DNA of 64,000 nucleotides from Imhoffiella fuscus (GCF_042682685.1 NZ_JBHUHX010000016.1:186001-250000), one strand, 5' to 3'; positions 44,488 through 57,328 are shown, numbered from the stretch's first letter. The notes: a model not told the origin generated them from the letters alone. A program made the numbers and translations.

Positions 44488-45090
44488 TCAGCGAGGTGCC
44501 TCCGCCTTATCCGGCTGCGCATCGCTCGGTTGACCCGGGCCGGTGCCGAGCAGACCGGAGGTGACGCCCAATCCGGGCACCTCGAAGCGCATCTCGGGCC
44601 AGATGGCGAGCCCTTTGGCCGCCGAGACCGTTCCGCCGCTTTCCTCATCGATGCTGGTGCCGCTGAGCGCGGTGCGCACCACCATCGGGCTGTTGCCCGT
44701 AATTCCCGCGAGTTTTCCGGTGCCGCCGGTGAGGGTCAGGGTTCCCTTGCAGGCGCCCGGCTCTCCGTCGCAGTTGAACTCGGCGTAGACATAGTCGCCG
44801 GTCGAACTCTCGATGGTGCAGTAGCCATGCCCTTCAAGGGTGTTGGAGATGATGTGGATGATCTGCGTGGCGGGGCAGGTGAAGAGCGCGGTGTCCAGTA
44901 GGCCATCGCCCTGTTCGATGTACATGATGCCCTCGAAGGTTCCGATGAACTGGAGCTTGTCCACCGCGACCTGGAACAATTGCCCATTGGCCTCCCAAGG
45001 GGCCAGAATCTTGGCCGTGCCCACCTCCGCAGCGAGGGGTTGAGCCAGGATGGCAAGGGTGAAAGGCAGCGAAGTGACGAGGCTGCGCAT
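44488..45090 (-). CDS. Secreted protein of unknown function
   Basis: I do not recognise a characterised family. The 200-residue precursor has a signal peptide (hydrophobic SLPFTLAILAQPLAA, cleavage near residue 21). The mature part alternates short hydrophobic strands with polar turns, including FIGTFEGIMYIEQGDG, STGDYVYAEF and GTLTLTGGTGKLAGITG, which resembles small beta-barrel proteins of the allene-oxide-cyclase type. Three cysteines and a proline/acid-rich tail are present. GGAG precedes the ATG at 45090. The open frame upstream to 45183 lacks a better signal. It stands alone, convergent with msrB and divergent from the next gene. Confidence 0.7.
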   Translation of the reverse strand: MRSLVTSLPFTLAILAQPLAAEVGTAKILAPWEANGQLFQVAVDKLQFIGTFEGIMYIEQGDGLLDTALFTCPATQIIHIISNTLEGHGYCTIESSTGDYVYAEFNCDGEPGACKGTLTLTGGTGKLAGITGNSPMVVRTALSGTSIDEESGGTVSAAKGLAIWPEMRFEVPGLGVTSGLLGTGPGQPSDAQPDKAEAPR

Positions 45091-45306
45091 GGATGGCTCC
45101 GGTGGGCTCGAATAAGAGGCAGGGGGAAGTGGCCGCGATTCTAGGCGAGGTCCGGTATGGCGTCGACGTCTATTCGATATCATGCGAGCCGAGCTTGATC
45201 GGCGTTTTGATCCCTGTGTTTTCGGTCGGTTAGAGGATTTCTCACGCGTGTTGCAACATGGGTTCTACGGGGTGCTCGATAAGGTCTTTTGGGAGCGGCA
45301 AAAAGG

Positions 45307-45801
45307 ATGACTGAGACATCGACGAACAGCGCGTCTTTGTGTCTGGGCTGGCGCGAGTGGCTGGCGCTGCCCGAGCTGGGGCTGCCCTGCATCAAAGCCA
45401 AGGTGGACACGGGGGCGCGTACCTCGACATTGCACGCCTTCTATGTCGAGCCCTTCGAACTGGAGGGCCGTCCATGGGTGCGCTTCGGTGTGCATCCCCT
45501 GCAGCATCGGGACGATCTGGTGGTCCATTGCGAGGCCCCGGTGATCGACCGGCGTCAGGTGACCGATTCGGGCGGTCATCGCGAGGTGCGTTACCTGATC
45601 CAGACCCGTTTGATGCTGGGCGGAAACGGCTGGCCGATCGAGGTGACTCTGACCAACCGGGAGACCATGCTGTTTCGCATGCTGTTGGGGCGAACGGCGG
45701 TCGCAGGCCGCGCGCTGGTGGATCCGGCCAAGTCCTTTCTGCTCGGGCGCGAGGAGGCGCCTGGGGAACGGTATTCGGCTGTGGAGTCCACTGCCGAGTG
45801 A
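45307..45801 (+). CDS. Retropepsin-like (RimB/ATP-dependent zinc protease family) protein
   Basis: Protein of 164 residues from the family annotated as putative ATP-dependent zinc protease (DUF785; related to RimB and SlapE). The hallmark is the aspartic-protease-like motif KVDTGARTSTLHA with Asp34, followed by the VRYLIQTRLMLGG strand and the conserved C-terminal LTNRETMLFRMLLGRTA. No signal peptide is seen. Members of this family are usually next to ATP-grasp peptide ligases such as RimK; here the next gene downstream is a circularly permuted ATP-grasp, 212 bases away. The family removes or processes what such ligases add, which fits this context. Confidence 0.85.
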   Translation: MTETSTNSASLCLGWREWLALPELGLPCIKAKVDTGARTSTLHAFYVEPFELEGRPWVRFGVHPLQHRDDLVVHCEAPVIDRRQVTDSGGHREVRYLIQTRLMLGGNGWPIEVTLTNRETMLFRMLLGRTAVAGRALVDPAKSFLLGREEAPGERYSAVESTAE

Positions 45802-46013
45802 GATGTCCGTATCGCCCGGACGGTGTTTCGTCGGGTGTCCGGGATGGACTTGATCGGCCGCTGTCCAGCATACTGGAACTCCAGATCGCGACCGATCAGG
45901 GTCGCCAGAGCCCCGGGATCGTCCCGCTGCCTCGGGCATGCCGGATCCTCTCAAGTATCTCCGAAGCGTTTCGTCGTCCGGCTGGGATGGGATTCAGCGA
46001 GAGAGTAGGTGCC

Positions 46014-47474
46014 ATGAGTATCGATTGGAATACATATCCTTGCGACGATTTCTACGATGAGCTGGTCGCCGAGCCGGGGCGCGGGCGTTCGGCCGTCGCC
46101 GGAATGCTGGCGGATCTCGAAGCGCTCGGGCCGGACGAGCTGGTCGCGCGGCAGGAGGCGGCCAACGTCTCGATCAAGGAGATGGGCATCACCTTCACCG
46201 TCTATTCGGAGGAAGGGGGCACCATCGACCGTACCTGGCCCTTCGACATCATTCCCCGCATCATCCCTCAGTCCGAGTGGGATCGGGTCGAGGCCGGGCT
46301 GAAGCAGCGCGTCCAGGCGCTCAACCTCTTCATCGACGATCTCTATCACGATCAGAAGATCATCAAGGACGGCGTCTTTCCGCAGGAGGTTCTGGCCAAG
46401 TCGGTCAATTTCCGGCCGCAGTGCGTCGGGGTATCGCCGCCGCTCGGGATCTGGGCCCATATCTGCGGCTCGGATCTGGTGCGCGATGGCGACGGGACCA
46501 TCTACGTCCTCGAAGACAATCTGCGCGTGCCCTCCGGCGTCTCCTACATGCTGGAGAACCGGCTGGTCACCAAGCGGGTCTTCCCCGAGCTGTTCGAGCA
46601 CTATGCCCCGCTGCCGGTGGACGACTATCCCTCGCAGCTCTTCGACACCCTGGCCGCGCTCTCGCCGCGTCCGGCCGACTATCCCGAGGTGGTGGTCCTC
46701 ACGCCGGGCATCTACAACTCGGCCTATTTCGAGCACGCCTATCTGGCGCAGCAGATGGGCTGCGAGCTGGTCGAGGGACGCGATCTCTTCGTCGATGACG
46801 ACGACTGCGTCTACATGCGCACCGTCGACGGCGCGGCGCGGGTCGACGTCATCTATCGCCGCATCGACGATCTCTTTCTGGATCCGGAGGCGTTCCATCC
46901 CGATTCGGCCCTGGGCGTTCCCGGGCTGATGCGGGCCTGGAAGGCGGGCAAGGTGGCCCTGGCCAACGCGCCGGGCGCGGGCGTGGCGGACGACAAGGTG
47001 GTCTACGCCTTCGTGCCGGAGATCATCCGCTACTATCTGGACGCCGAGCCCATCATTCCGAACGTGCCGACCTACCGCTGCATGGAGGCCGATGCGCTTG
47101 CCTACACCCTGGAGCACATGGAGAAACTGGTCGTCAAGCCGGCCAACGAGTCGGGCGGTTACGGCATGCTGGTCGGTCCGGCCTCGACCAAGGCCGAGCG
47201 CGAGACCTTCGCCGAGCTGATCAAGAAGGACCCGCGCAACTATATCTCCCAGCCCGCGCTCAAGCTTTCGACCGTGCCGACCATCATCGGCAGCAAGCTG
47301 GAGCCGCGTCACGTCGATCTGCGACCCTTCATCCTTTCCTCCGATCGTCAGCAGGTCACCATGGGCGGTCTGACGCGGGTCGCCATGCGCAAGGGATCCC
47401 TGGTGGTCAATTCATCCCAGGGCGGCGGCAGCAAGGACACCTGGATCCTGCCCGAACAGCCGGAAGGCAACTAG
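46014..47474 (+). CDS. Circularly permuted ATP-grasp protein (type 2, DUF404/DUF407)
   Basis: Predicted ligase of 486 residues with a permuted ATP-grasp fold, expected to join a carboxylate to an amine with ATP. Marks seen include VSIKEMGITFTVYSE, the IIPRIIPQSEW segment, YVLEDNLRVPSGVSYMLENR with likely metal-binding Glu and Asn, and KPANESGGYGM near residues 375-385. The C-terminus SSQGGGSKDTWIL is typical. Several in-frame upstream codons exist; 46014 gives the usual N-terminus, with AGGT before it. It pairs with the alpha-E gene 172 bases downstream. The product of such pairs has been predicted to be a peptide-like compound. Confidence 0.92.
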   Translation: MSIDWNTYPCDDFYDELVAEPGRGRSAVAGMLADLEALGPDELVARQEAANVSIKEMGITFTVYSEEGGTIDRTWPFDIIPRIIPQSEWDRVEAGLKQRVQALNLFIDDLYHDQKIIKDGVFPQEVLAKSVNFRPQCVGVSPPLGIWAHICGSDLVRDGDGTIYVLEDNLRVPSGVSYMLENRLVTKRVFPELFEHYAPLPVDDYPSQLFDTLAALSPRPADYPEVVVLTPGIYNSAYFEHAYLAQQMGCELVEGRDLFVDDDDCVYMRTVDGAARVDVIYRRIDDLFLDPEAFHPDSALGVPGLMRAWKAGKVALANAPGAGVADDKVVYAFVPEIIRYYLDAEPIIPNVPTYRCMEADALAYTLEHMEKLVVKPANESGGYGMLVGPASTKAERETFAELIKKDPRNYISQPALKLSTVPTIIGSKLEPRHVDLRPFILSSDRQQVTMGGLTRVAMRKGSLVVNSSQGGGSKDTWILPEQPEGN

Positions 47475-47503
47475 AGAAACGCTGACGTATTGCATTTCCC
47501 TTG

Positions 47504-47521
47504 CGGGGCATGGATGCCCCG
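47504..47521 (+). terminator. Short hairpin between the ATP-grasp and alpha-E genes
   Basis: CGGGGCAT and ATGCCCCG pair around GG, 30 bases after the ATP-grasp stop. No T-run follows. It may stabilise the upstream message rather than end it. Confidence 0.35.
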
Positions 47522-47646
47522 ACATTTCCCATGGCTGTCGGTCATGGAAAATGGAGCGATTCGAAAAGCGGTTTTCGAGTTGCGCGCCGATCAAGTGCCA
47601 TGGTGGTCTTTGATCGGCATCTTCCTAGAGTCTGAGGAGCGGATCC

Positions 47647-48609
47647 ATGCTGTCGCGTGTCGCTGAGAATATCTACTGGCTGTCCCGTTACGTGGAGCGC
47701 GCCGAGAATACGGCCCGTATCGTCACGGTCAACGCCAATCTGCTGATGGACCTGCCAAAGGGTATCGCCCCCGGATGGCGTCCGCTGGTCGATATCACCG
47801 GCGCCAACCCCCTCTTCGAGGAGCACTACAAGGATTATGGCGAGCGCCAGGTGGTGCGCTTCCTCATCGGCGACGAGCGTCACAGCGGTTCCATCCTGTC
47901 CGCCCTGGCCGCTGCCCGCGAGAATTGTCGCACCATCCGCGATTTCGTCCCGCGCGAGGCCTGGGAGCTGCTCAACGAACTCTACCTTTTCGCCCGCGAC
48001 GAGGTCTCGAAAGGCACGACCAAGAGTGGTCGCCATGCCTATCTCAAGCATTTGGTGCAGAGCATTCAGACGATGTCCGGCATGCTCTCGGGAACCATGC
48101 TGCACGATCAGGGCTACGACTTCCTGCATCTGGGGCGCTTTCTCGAACGTGCCGACATGACCACCCGCATCATCGACGTGCGCTCGGCCAATCTGCTGCC
48201 CGAGGAGACTACCGAGCTGCGTCCATTCGAGACCATCCAGTGGGTCAGCGTGCTCAAGTCGCTCACCGGCTATCAGGCCTATCGGCGCAGCGAGCAGGTG
48301 CGCGTGCAGCGCGGTCCGGTGCTGCGCTTTCTGCTCCAGCGTTCCGAGTTTCCGCGCTCGGTGTGCTTCTGCGTCGACTCGCTGCAGAGCAATCTCACCA
48401 AGCTGCCGCGCAACGAGGGCGCGCTGCGGGTGGCCGGACGTCTCAAGCGCACGCTCGAAGGAGCCGAGCCGCGCCGGCTCAACCAGCAGCAGCTCAAGCT
48501 CTTCGTCGACGATCTGCAGGTCGGTATCGGCGAACTGCACGACGAGATCGCCCGCACCTGGTTTCCGCCGGCGTTCGGCATGGAAAGCCAGTCGCAGTCT
48601 CAGGGGTGA
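47647..48609 (+). CDS. Alpha-E domain protein (DUF403)
   Basis: All-helical protein of 320 residues that always travels with permuted ATP-grasp ligases. The start MLSRVAENIYWLSRYVERAENTAR is the family signature, and the repeat-like second half has FLHLGRFLERADMTTRIID. It is thought to support the ATP-grasp reaction, but its role is not established. In many genomes the set also includes a transglutaminase-like protein and a proteasome-like peptidase (Anbu); neither is in this window. Its last ten bases overlap the 3' end of the convergent YihY gene. Confidence 0.92.
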   Translation: MLSRVAENIYWLSRYVERAENTARIVTVNANLLMDLPKGIAPGWRPLVDITGANPLFEEHYKDYGERQVVRFLIGDERHSGSILSALAAARENCRTIRDFVPREAWELLNELYLFARDEVSKGTTKSGRHAYLKHLVQSIQTMSGMLSGTMLHDQGYDFLHLGRFLERADMTTRIIDVRSANLLPEETTELRPFETIQWVSVLKSLTGYQAYRRSEQVRVQRGPVLRFLLQRSEFPRSVCFCVDSLQSNLTKLPRNEGALRVAGRLKRTLEGAEPRRLNQQQLKLFVDDLQVGIGELHDEIARTWFPPAFGMESQSQSQG

Positions 48610-49955
48610 GTTGACGTTGGCGTTGCGGCTGTCTCTGCTGCGGCCAGGTCGCGGAGCGTGATGTCGCGCAGCGCATCGGTGATTGCGGCATCGATTCTGG
48701 ACTCGATTCCGCGAACCGCCTCGTTCTGTGCCGGCTCCCGATAGCGCCCGTTCCCTTCCTCGAAGGCGCGGACCGCGTCCAGCAGGTCCTTGATCCCGAT
48801 TCCCTCCGGCGCTCGGGCCAGCACGTAGGATGGCGGGTCGTCCGGCAGCGTCGGCAGGATGGTATCGGTCCGTTGCAGCATCTGCAGTATGCAGACGACC
48901 TGGTTGCGCGCTAGCCGCAGCTGTTTCGCCAGCATTTCTGCGTTCGGCGGAGGCTCGCCCTTGATATACCTCTCGGCGATCGAGACGGCGATTGCAAGTG
49001 CCAGGCGCTCGCGTACCCGGTTGCTCAATCGGGTGTCGCGGTCCCGTGTGGCGAGGTACTCGGGATTCTGGTGATAGAAGGCGATCGTGGTGCCGACGAG
49101 CAGGATCAGCCAGCCGAGATAGACCCAGATCATAAAGAGGATGAGGATCGCCAGGCTCGAATAGATGGCGGTGTACTGAGTCGAGCCCGCCATCACCTTG
49201 CCGAAGAACGAGCCTACGCTCTCCCACAGCAGACCGGCGATCAGGGCGCCGAGAATGGCCGATGAGAGATGGACACGGGTGCTGGGCACGAACAGATAGA
49301 CGAAGGCGAAGGTGAGCGAGATCATGAGATAGGGCGCGACCAGGCTCAGCGTTTCCATGAGTGCGCCCATCGGCGCCATGTGCATCACCGACTGGACGAA
49401 CTGGTTGTTGCCGAGCGAGGCCGAAAGCCCCAGCGCGCTGAAGAAGAGTACGGGGCCCAGGGTGAGCAGACTCAGATACTGCGGAAAGCGTTGGGCGAAG
49501 GGGCGCACGTCGGTTATGCGCCAGACATAGTTCAATGCCTGCTCGATCTTCTGAATCAGGCTGATGACGGTATAGAGCAGCATCGCCAGACCCACGGATC
49601 CCAGGACCCCGACCTGCATATTGTCGACGAAGCCGATGATCTGGGTCGTGATCTCGCGTCCGTTGGCGCCAAGCGGCGACAGGACGTTACCGAGCAGGGG
49701 TTCGATCTGATTGTGAACGCCGAACCCCTTGAGCACCGAGAAGCTGACCGCAAGTAGCGGGACCAGGGACAAGAGCGTGGTATAGACCAGGCTCATGGCG
49801 TGCAGTGAGAGATTGCTGCGCGTCATGTCCTGTGCCAGGGCGTACAGGAGTCGCCCGGACCAGATGAGCTTGACCTTCCAGTCCGGGAGTCCGTCGAGCG
49901 GCTGCCCCCAGAGTGCGATGTCGAACCGTTCGGCTAGCCTCGAATGCGCATTCAT
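48600..49955 (-). CDS. YihY/BrkB-family membrane protein with C-terminal winged helix
   Basis: Inner-membrane protein of 451 residues. Six membrane helices lie between about residues 35 and 310, with the family segments LSLHAMSLVYTTLLSLVPLLAV and ILGALIAGLLWESVGSFFGK. After the last helix a soluble region of about 140 residues contains what looks like a winged helix of the Rrf2 type: MLAKQLRLARNQVVCILQML, then DTILPTL, then YVLARAPEGIGIKDLLDAV. The old name RNase BN for this family was wrong; its function is unknown. Start at 49955 is chosen by GAGG upstream. Its promoter region is shared with the divergent thioredoxin-like gene. Confidence 0.88.
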   Translation of the reverse strand: MNAHSRLAERFDIALWGQPLDGLPDWKVKLIWSGRLLYALAQDMTRSNLSLHAMSLVYTTLLSLVPLLAVSFSVLKGFGVHNQIEPLLGNVLSPLGANGREITTQIIGFVDNMQVGVLGSVGLAMLLYTVISLIQKIEQALNYVWRITDVRPFAQRFPQYLSLLTLGPVLFFSALGLSASLGNNQFVQSVMHMAPMGALMETLSLVAPYLMISLTFAFVYLFVPSTRVHLSSAILGALIAGLLWESVGSFFGKVMAGSTQYTAIYSSLAILILFMIWVYLGWLILLVGTTIAFYHQNPEYLATRDRDTRLSNRVRERLALAIAVSIAERYIKGEPPPNAEMLAKQLRLARNQVVCILQMLQRTDTILPTLPDDPPSYVLARAPEGIGIKDLLDAVRAFEEGNGRYREPAQNEAVRGIESRIDAAITDALRDITLRDLAAAETAATPTSTHP

Positions 49956-50035
49956 GTCATGACCTCGTTCTCGATCGTTCCCTGTCTCGGTTCCCTGTGC
50001 CGAGCCCCCTGTTTCCGTTGCGCTGGAGTGACCCC

Positions 50036-50548
50036 ATGCCACCGTCCATTCGCCGAATCCTGGTATCGATCTGTTGTCTCTTGCCCCTTGCCCTCAATGC
50101 ACAGGATCTCCTGACACGGGTTCCGGGAAAACCGCGCGCGCCTGAATTCGCTTTGACAGGGATCGATGGCGAGGTTCATCGTCTGTCGGACTTCAGCGGC
50201 AAGCCGCTGGTGCTCAACTTCTGGGCGACCTGGTGTCCGCCCTGTCGCGCCGAGATGCCCTCCATGCAGCGCGCCTACGAACAGCTCGCCCCGGAGGGGA
50301 TCGGCCTGATGGCGATCAATGTCGGCGAGGAGCCCGAGGCCATCGCCCGCTTCCTCTCCATCTCGCCCGTTCGCTTTCCGTTGCCGATGGATCGCGATAC
50401 CCAGGTTGCGCAAGGCTATCCGTTGGTCGGTCTGCCGACCACCTTCGTCATCGATCCCGATGGTCGGCTGGCGCTGATCGCGACCGGTGAATTGCAATGG
50501 GACGCTCCGGCCGTGCTCGACCAGATTCGTGCACTGAAGCGTCCCTGA
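50036..50548 (+). CDS. TlpA-family thiol-disulfide oxidoreductase
   Basis: Periplasmic reductase of 170 residues. A signal peptide (RRILVSICCLLPLALNAQ) is followed by a thioredoxin-like domain of the TlpA/ResA type, with WATWCPPC (Cys67 and Cys70) and the cis-proline loop GLPTTFVID. The insert VGEEPEAIARFL is typical of the family. Such proteins reduce apocytochrome c or other periplasmic cysteines. GGAG lies eight bases before the ATG. It precedes dnaE by 148 bases and is divergent from the YihY gene, so context does not name a partner. Confidence 0.9.
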   Translation: MPPSIRRILVSICCLLPLALNAQDLLTRVPGKPRAPEFALTGIDGEVHRLSDFSGKPLVLNFWATWCPPCRAEMPSMQRAYEQLAPEGIGLMAINVGEEPEAIARFLSISPVRFPLPMDRDTQVAQGYPLVGLPTTFVIDPDGRLALIATGELQWDAPAVLDQIRALKRP

Positions 50549-50696
50549 GCGGAATCGGCGCGCCGTTCGTCCGGGCGCCTATCCCGAGGCGTCCGACGAT
50601 GGGAATTTCCAACTCGGCGCAGCCCGGCGGTCTGGTTAGACTAAACCCCCTCTCACGACACCGTCTTCCCCTCGATCACTGACACGCAGGACTCCC

Positions 50697-54272
<3,576 letters not shown>

Positions 54273-54287
54273 GGCGGGGGGAGCGGA

Positions 54288-55721
54288 ATGGCGGGCATGT
54301 TCGACTTGGATTCCGGTTTTCTGGTTCGTCTAGTGCGGCGCGTCACGGCCGTGCTGATATTCGCCACAGCGCTCCTGCTCCTGGTCGAGCTGATCGAGGA
54401 TGCGCAGCGGGTCCAGGTGCTGAAGACGGATCTCGCCGAGATGCATCACGTTCGCTATGGCCTGCTGGATGCCGATCAGTGGGTGGAGCGCCTCTCGGGC
54501 ATCGTGGCCAAGCGTATCGATACCTTCGAGCTGACCGAAGCCAATCGGCCTCAGGTCGTCAAGGCGGTCGCCCAGGTGCTGAACAGCATGCTGGACGAGA
54601 TCGAGCGCTATCTGCGCCGACGCAATCTGCGCGGCGGGAACAGTTGGATGGATCAGCTGCAAGGCGCCTTGCAGCAGGGATTGCAGGATCTGCTGATCGA
54701 CTTCGACAAGCTGCGCAAGAAGGTCCCCGAGTATGCCGAGGCGGTGGTCGACCAACTGAGCAAGCCGGAGGCTAAGGAGGAGATCAAAAAACAACTGATC
54801 GAACTCATCCGCCAGACCTCCAGTTCCACCTTCGCCAAGACGGACCGGACCGCGCTCGCGGTCGTGCTCGAACGCCATGGCTGCACCGAGGCCGATTCCT
54901 GCGCGCGTCAAATCGAGACCCAACTCCAGGTCGCGGAAGCGCCCTTGCGTCAGCGGCTCTGGATCCTGATCGGGCTGCTTCTCGCGCTCTTCCCGATCTG
55001 TCTGGTCGGGAACGGGGCTCGATCGGGCCATACCCGACCCGAGCTGGCCGAGGGGATGTCCCTGTCGCGGCATGGCCCCTTGGACGCCTTCGCGCTACTG
55101 ATCCTCACCGGGGCGACCCTGACCCTGCTCGCCGGCGGCATCCTGACGCCCATGATGGAGATCGAGGCACGTATCGCCGAACTGCGGCTCGAATTCTGGG
55201 GCGAGCCCGTGGTTTTCACCAATCAGGTGCTCTATTTTCAGAGCAAGAGCATTTTCGATGTGGTTCGAATCCTGACCGATACAGGCAAGCCCGACATGGC
55301 CCTAGTGGCGGTGCTCATCACGCTCTTCAGCATCCTCTTCCCGGCGCTGAAGCTCGTCTCGACCTATCTCTATTACTTCGATATCGGTTGGAGACGGGGC
55401 AGGGGGGCGCGGGAAAACCCCGTCATCGGCTTCTTCGCCCTGCGCTCGGGCAAATGGTCGATGGCCGACGTCATGGTCGTCGCGCTCTTCATGGCCTACA
55501 TCGGCTTCGACGGCCTGGTCGCCAGTCAGCTGCGCGGCCTGACCAAGGTCGGCGCCGAGCCGGGCACGGCATCCGCCTCGCTCGGCACCTCCGTCCTGAC
55601 GACGAACGGCACCACGCTGGATCTGGGCTTCTATCTCTTCCTGTCGTTCGTGCTCGCGAGCCTCGTGCTCTCGGCTGTACTTGAGCGGCAGTTCTCCAGT
55701 CGCTCCAAGGCGCGCGGCTGA
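54288..55721 (+). CDS. PqiA-domain membrane protein with large N-terminal periplasmic region
   Basis: Inner-membrane protein of 477 residues. One helix at about 15-35 is followed by some 190 residues of charged, helix-rich sequence (with runs such as LRRRNLRGGNSWMDQLQ and KPEAKEEIKKQLIELI), which should lie in the periplasm. The C-terminal half has about five helices and the paraquat-inducible protein A pattern (LFPALKLVSTYLYY and FFALRSGKWSMADVMVVALFMAY). PqiA proteins work with MCE-domain partners in lipid transport, but no mce gene is adjacent. It starts 15 bases after dnaE, so it may be cotranscribed with it. Confidence 0.75.
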   Translation: MAGMFDLDSGFLVRLVRRVTAVLIFATALLLLVELIEDAQRVQVLKTDLAEMHHVRYGLLDADQWVERLSGIVAKRIDTFELTEANRPQVVKAVAQVLNSMLDEIERYLRRRNLRGGNSWMDQLQGALQQGLQDLLIDFDKLRKKVPEYAEAVVDQLSKPEAKEEIKKQLIELIRQTSSSTFAKTDRTALAVVLERHGCTEADSCARQIETQLQVAEAPLRQRLWILIGLLLALFPICLVGNGARSGHTRPELAEGMSLSRHGPLDAFALLILTGATLTLLAGGILTPMMEIEARIAELRLEFWGEPVVFTNQVLYFQSKSIFDVVRILTDTGKPDMALVAVLITLFSILFPALKLVSTYLYYFDIGWRRGRGARENPVIGFFALRSGKWSMADVMVVALFMAYIGFDGLVASQLRGLTKVGAEPGTASASLGTSVLTTNGTTLDLGFYLFLSFVLASLVLSAVLERQFSSRSKARG

Positions 55722-55811
55722 GCGTCTGACGCCCTCAATCGGGTATTCATAGATAGAGTACAGGCGCTCTGGTTGCGGTCTTCGTTGTCTGTGCGGCAAG
55801 GTCCCTTGAGA

Positions 55812-56372
55812 ATGGTCGATTTGATCGAGTTGGAAACCGAGCGTCTTCGCCTGCGTCAGTGGCGCGCGGAGGATCGCGAGCCGTTCGCCGCGCTCAATGC
55901 GGACCCTGAGGTGATGGCCTTCTTTCCGTCGACGCTCGATCGGTGCGCGAGCGATGCGATAGCCGATCGCTGCGAAGCCTTGATCGCAAGGCGCGGATGG
56001 GGATTCTGGGCGCTCGAAGCCAAGGAGGGCGGGCGATTCATCGGCTTCGTGGGTCTGCATGCGCCCGAATTGGAGCTTCCTTTTTCGCCCTGCGTCGAAA
56101 TCGGTTGGCGGCTGGCCCACGCGTATTGGGGGCGCGGTCTGGCAACGGAGGCGGCGAGGGCGGCCCTTCGGGTTGGCTTCGAGCGCATCGGTCTCGCCGA
56201 GATCGTCTCGTTCACGGCGGTGATCAATGCGCGGTCGCGGGGTGTCATGCAGCGCCTCGGAATGCAGCCATCCAGCGCCACCTTCGAGCATCCTGCAGTC
56301 CCTCTCGGCAGCCCGCTTCGTGAGCACGTGCTGTACCGACTTTCGCGCGAATCCTGGCTTCGGTCTCTGTAG
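55812..56372 (+). CDS. GNAT-family N-acetyltransferase (RimJ/RimL-like)
   Basis: Cytosolic acetyltransferase of 186 residues. The start IELETERLRLRQWRAEDREPFAALNAD and the VEIGWRLAHAYWGRGLATEAARA motif (acetyl-CoA pyrophosphate loop GRGLA, near residues 109-113) fit the RimJ/RimL group, whose members acetylate protein N-termini, aminoglycosides or small amines. The C-terminal INARSRGVMQRLGM helix is conserved. The ATG at 55812 is preferred to one 39 bases upstream because it matches the usual start. The substrate cannot be deduced. Confidence 0.88.
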   Translation: MVDLIELETERLRLRQWRAEDREPFAALNADPEVMAFFPSTLDRCASDAIADRCEALIARRGWGFWALEAKEGGRFIGFVGLHAPELELPFSPCVEIGWRLAHAYWGRGLATEAARAALRVGFERIGLAEIVSFTAVINARSRGVMQRLGMQPSSATFEHPAVPLGSPLREHVLYRLSRESWLRSL

Positions 56373-56566
56373 CCCTTTCGTTCCATTCCGACCCGGCACC
56401 GGGTTGAGGTGGCTCAAGCGCCCGCTCCGGTAGACGCGAATGTCTACGCGCGGTTATCTGTCTGTGGGTGCGGTGACTTATCCTCATCCTTTCTCGAACT
56501 GAGGGCGTGTCGGTGTGTTGACGGCACGAGATCTAGGATGACCAGCCGGGTTCGGAGCCCTTGACC

Positions 56567-57265
56567 ATGATCGAATCGACCTTGAAGCAGGCGACCGTAC
56601 TGGTCGTCGGCGGCAGTTCGGGTATCGGACTTGCGGTGGCCAGGCTTGCCCGGCGTGAAGGTGCGCGTGTCGTCGTGGCCTCGCGCGGCGCGCCCGAGCG
56701 GATGGCCGCTTTGCCCTCCCCGCTGGATTCGATAGAGGCCCATGCCTTCGACATTCTTGCTCCAGCGGACCATGTGCGGCTGTTCGAGACGCTGGGGGCG
56801 TTCGATCATCTGGTCGTGGCGGTGCGGCCAGATATGCGCTCGGGCGCCTTTCTTGAGATCGCTGTCGATGAGGCGAAAAGTGCCTTCGAGACCAAGTTCT
56901 GGGGGCTGTGCCGACTCATTCAGGCGGCGCATCCCTATCTGCGCGCGTCCGGCAGCATCACGCTGACGAGCGGGATCGCGGGGGAGAAGATCTATGCGGG
57001 TGCCTCGACCATGGCGCTCATCAATAGTGCGACCGAGACGCTCTGCCGGACCCTGGCGGTTGAACTTGCCCCCGTGCGGGTCAACTGCGTGAGCCCCGGC
57101 TTCGTGGCGCCCAAGCCGGCGCGCCTGGAGGAGGAAGCCGACCGGTTTCCGCTCAAGCGGCTGGCCTCCGTGGAGGAGGTCGCCTCGGCCTATCTATGGC
57201 TCATGGCCAATCCTTATGCGACGGGCACGGTCTCGGTGGTGGATGGTGGCGCCCGTTTGATCTGA
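56567..57265 (+). CDS. Atypical short-chain dehydrogenase/reductase family protein
   Basis: Rossmann-fold protein of 232 residues with the cofactor loop GGSSGIG and the RVVVASRG strand end, which suggests NADP(H). The C-terminal PGFVAPKPARL and VSVVDGGARLI are normal for the family. The catalytic Tyr-x3-Lys is not found: by alignment from the conserved AVELAPVRVN segment the two positions read Met and Asn (MALIN). The same replacement occurs in a small subgroup of bacterial SDR proteins known to me (PRK07041-like). It may be a non-oxidoreductase or use other residues. GGAG precedes the ATG at 56567. Function is unknown. Confidence 0.82.
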   Translation: MIESTLKQATVLVVGGSSGIGLAVARLARREGARVVVASRGAPERMAALPSPLDSIEAHAFDILAPADHVRLFETLGAFDHLVVAVRPDMRSGAFLEIAVDEAKSAFETKFWGLCRLIQAAHPYLRASGSITLTSGIAGEKIYAGASTMALINSATETLCRTLAVELAPVRVNCVSPGFVAPKPARLEEEADRFPLKRLASVEEVASAYLWLMANPYATGTVSVVDGGARLI

Positions 57266-57328
57266 AAGGGCGATATTCGATCGATGGAATGACGGGGCGG
57301 CGACTCGGGCCGCCCCGGTTCGCGAGGC

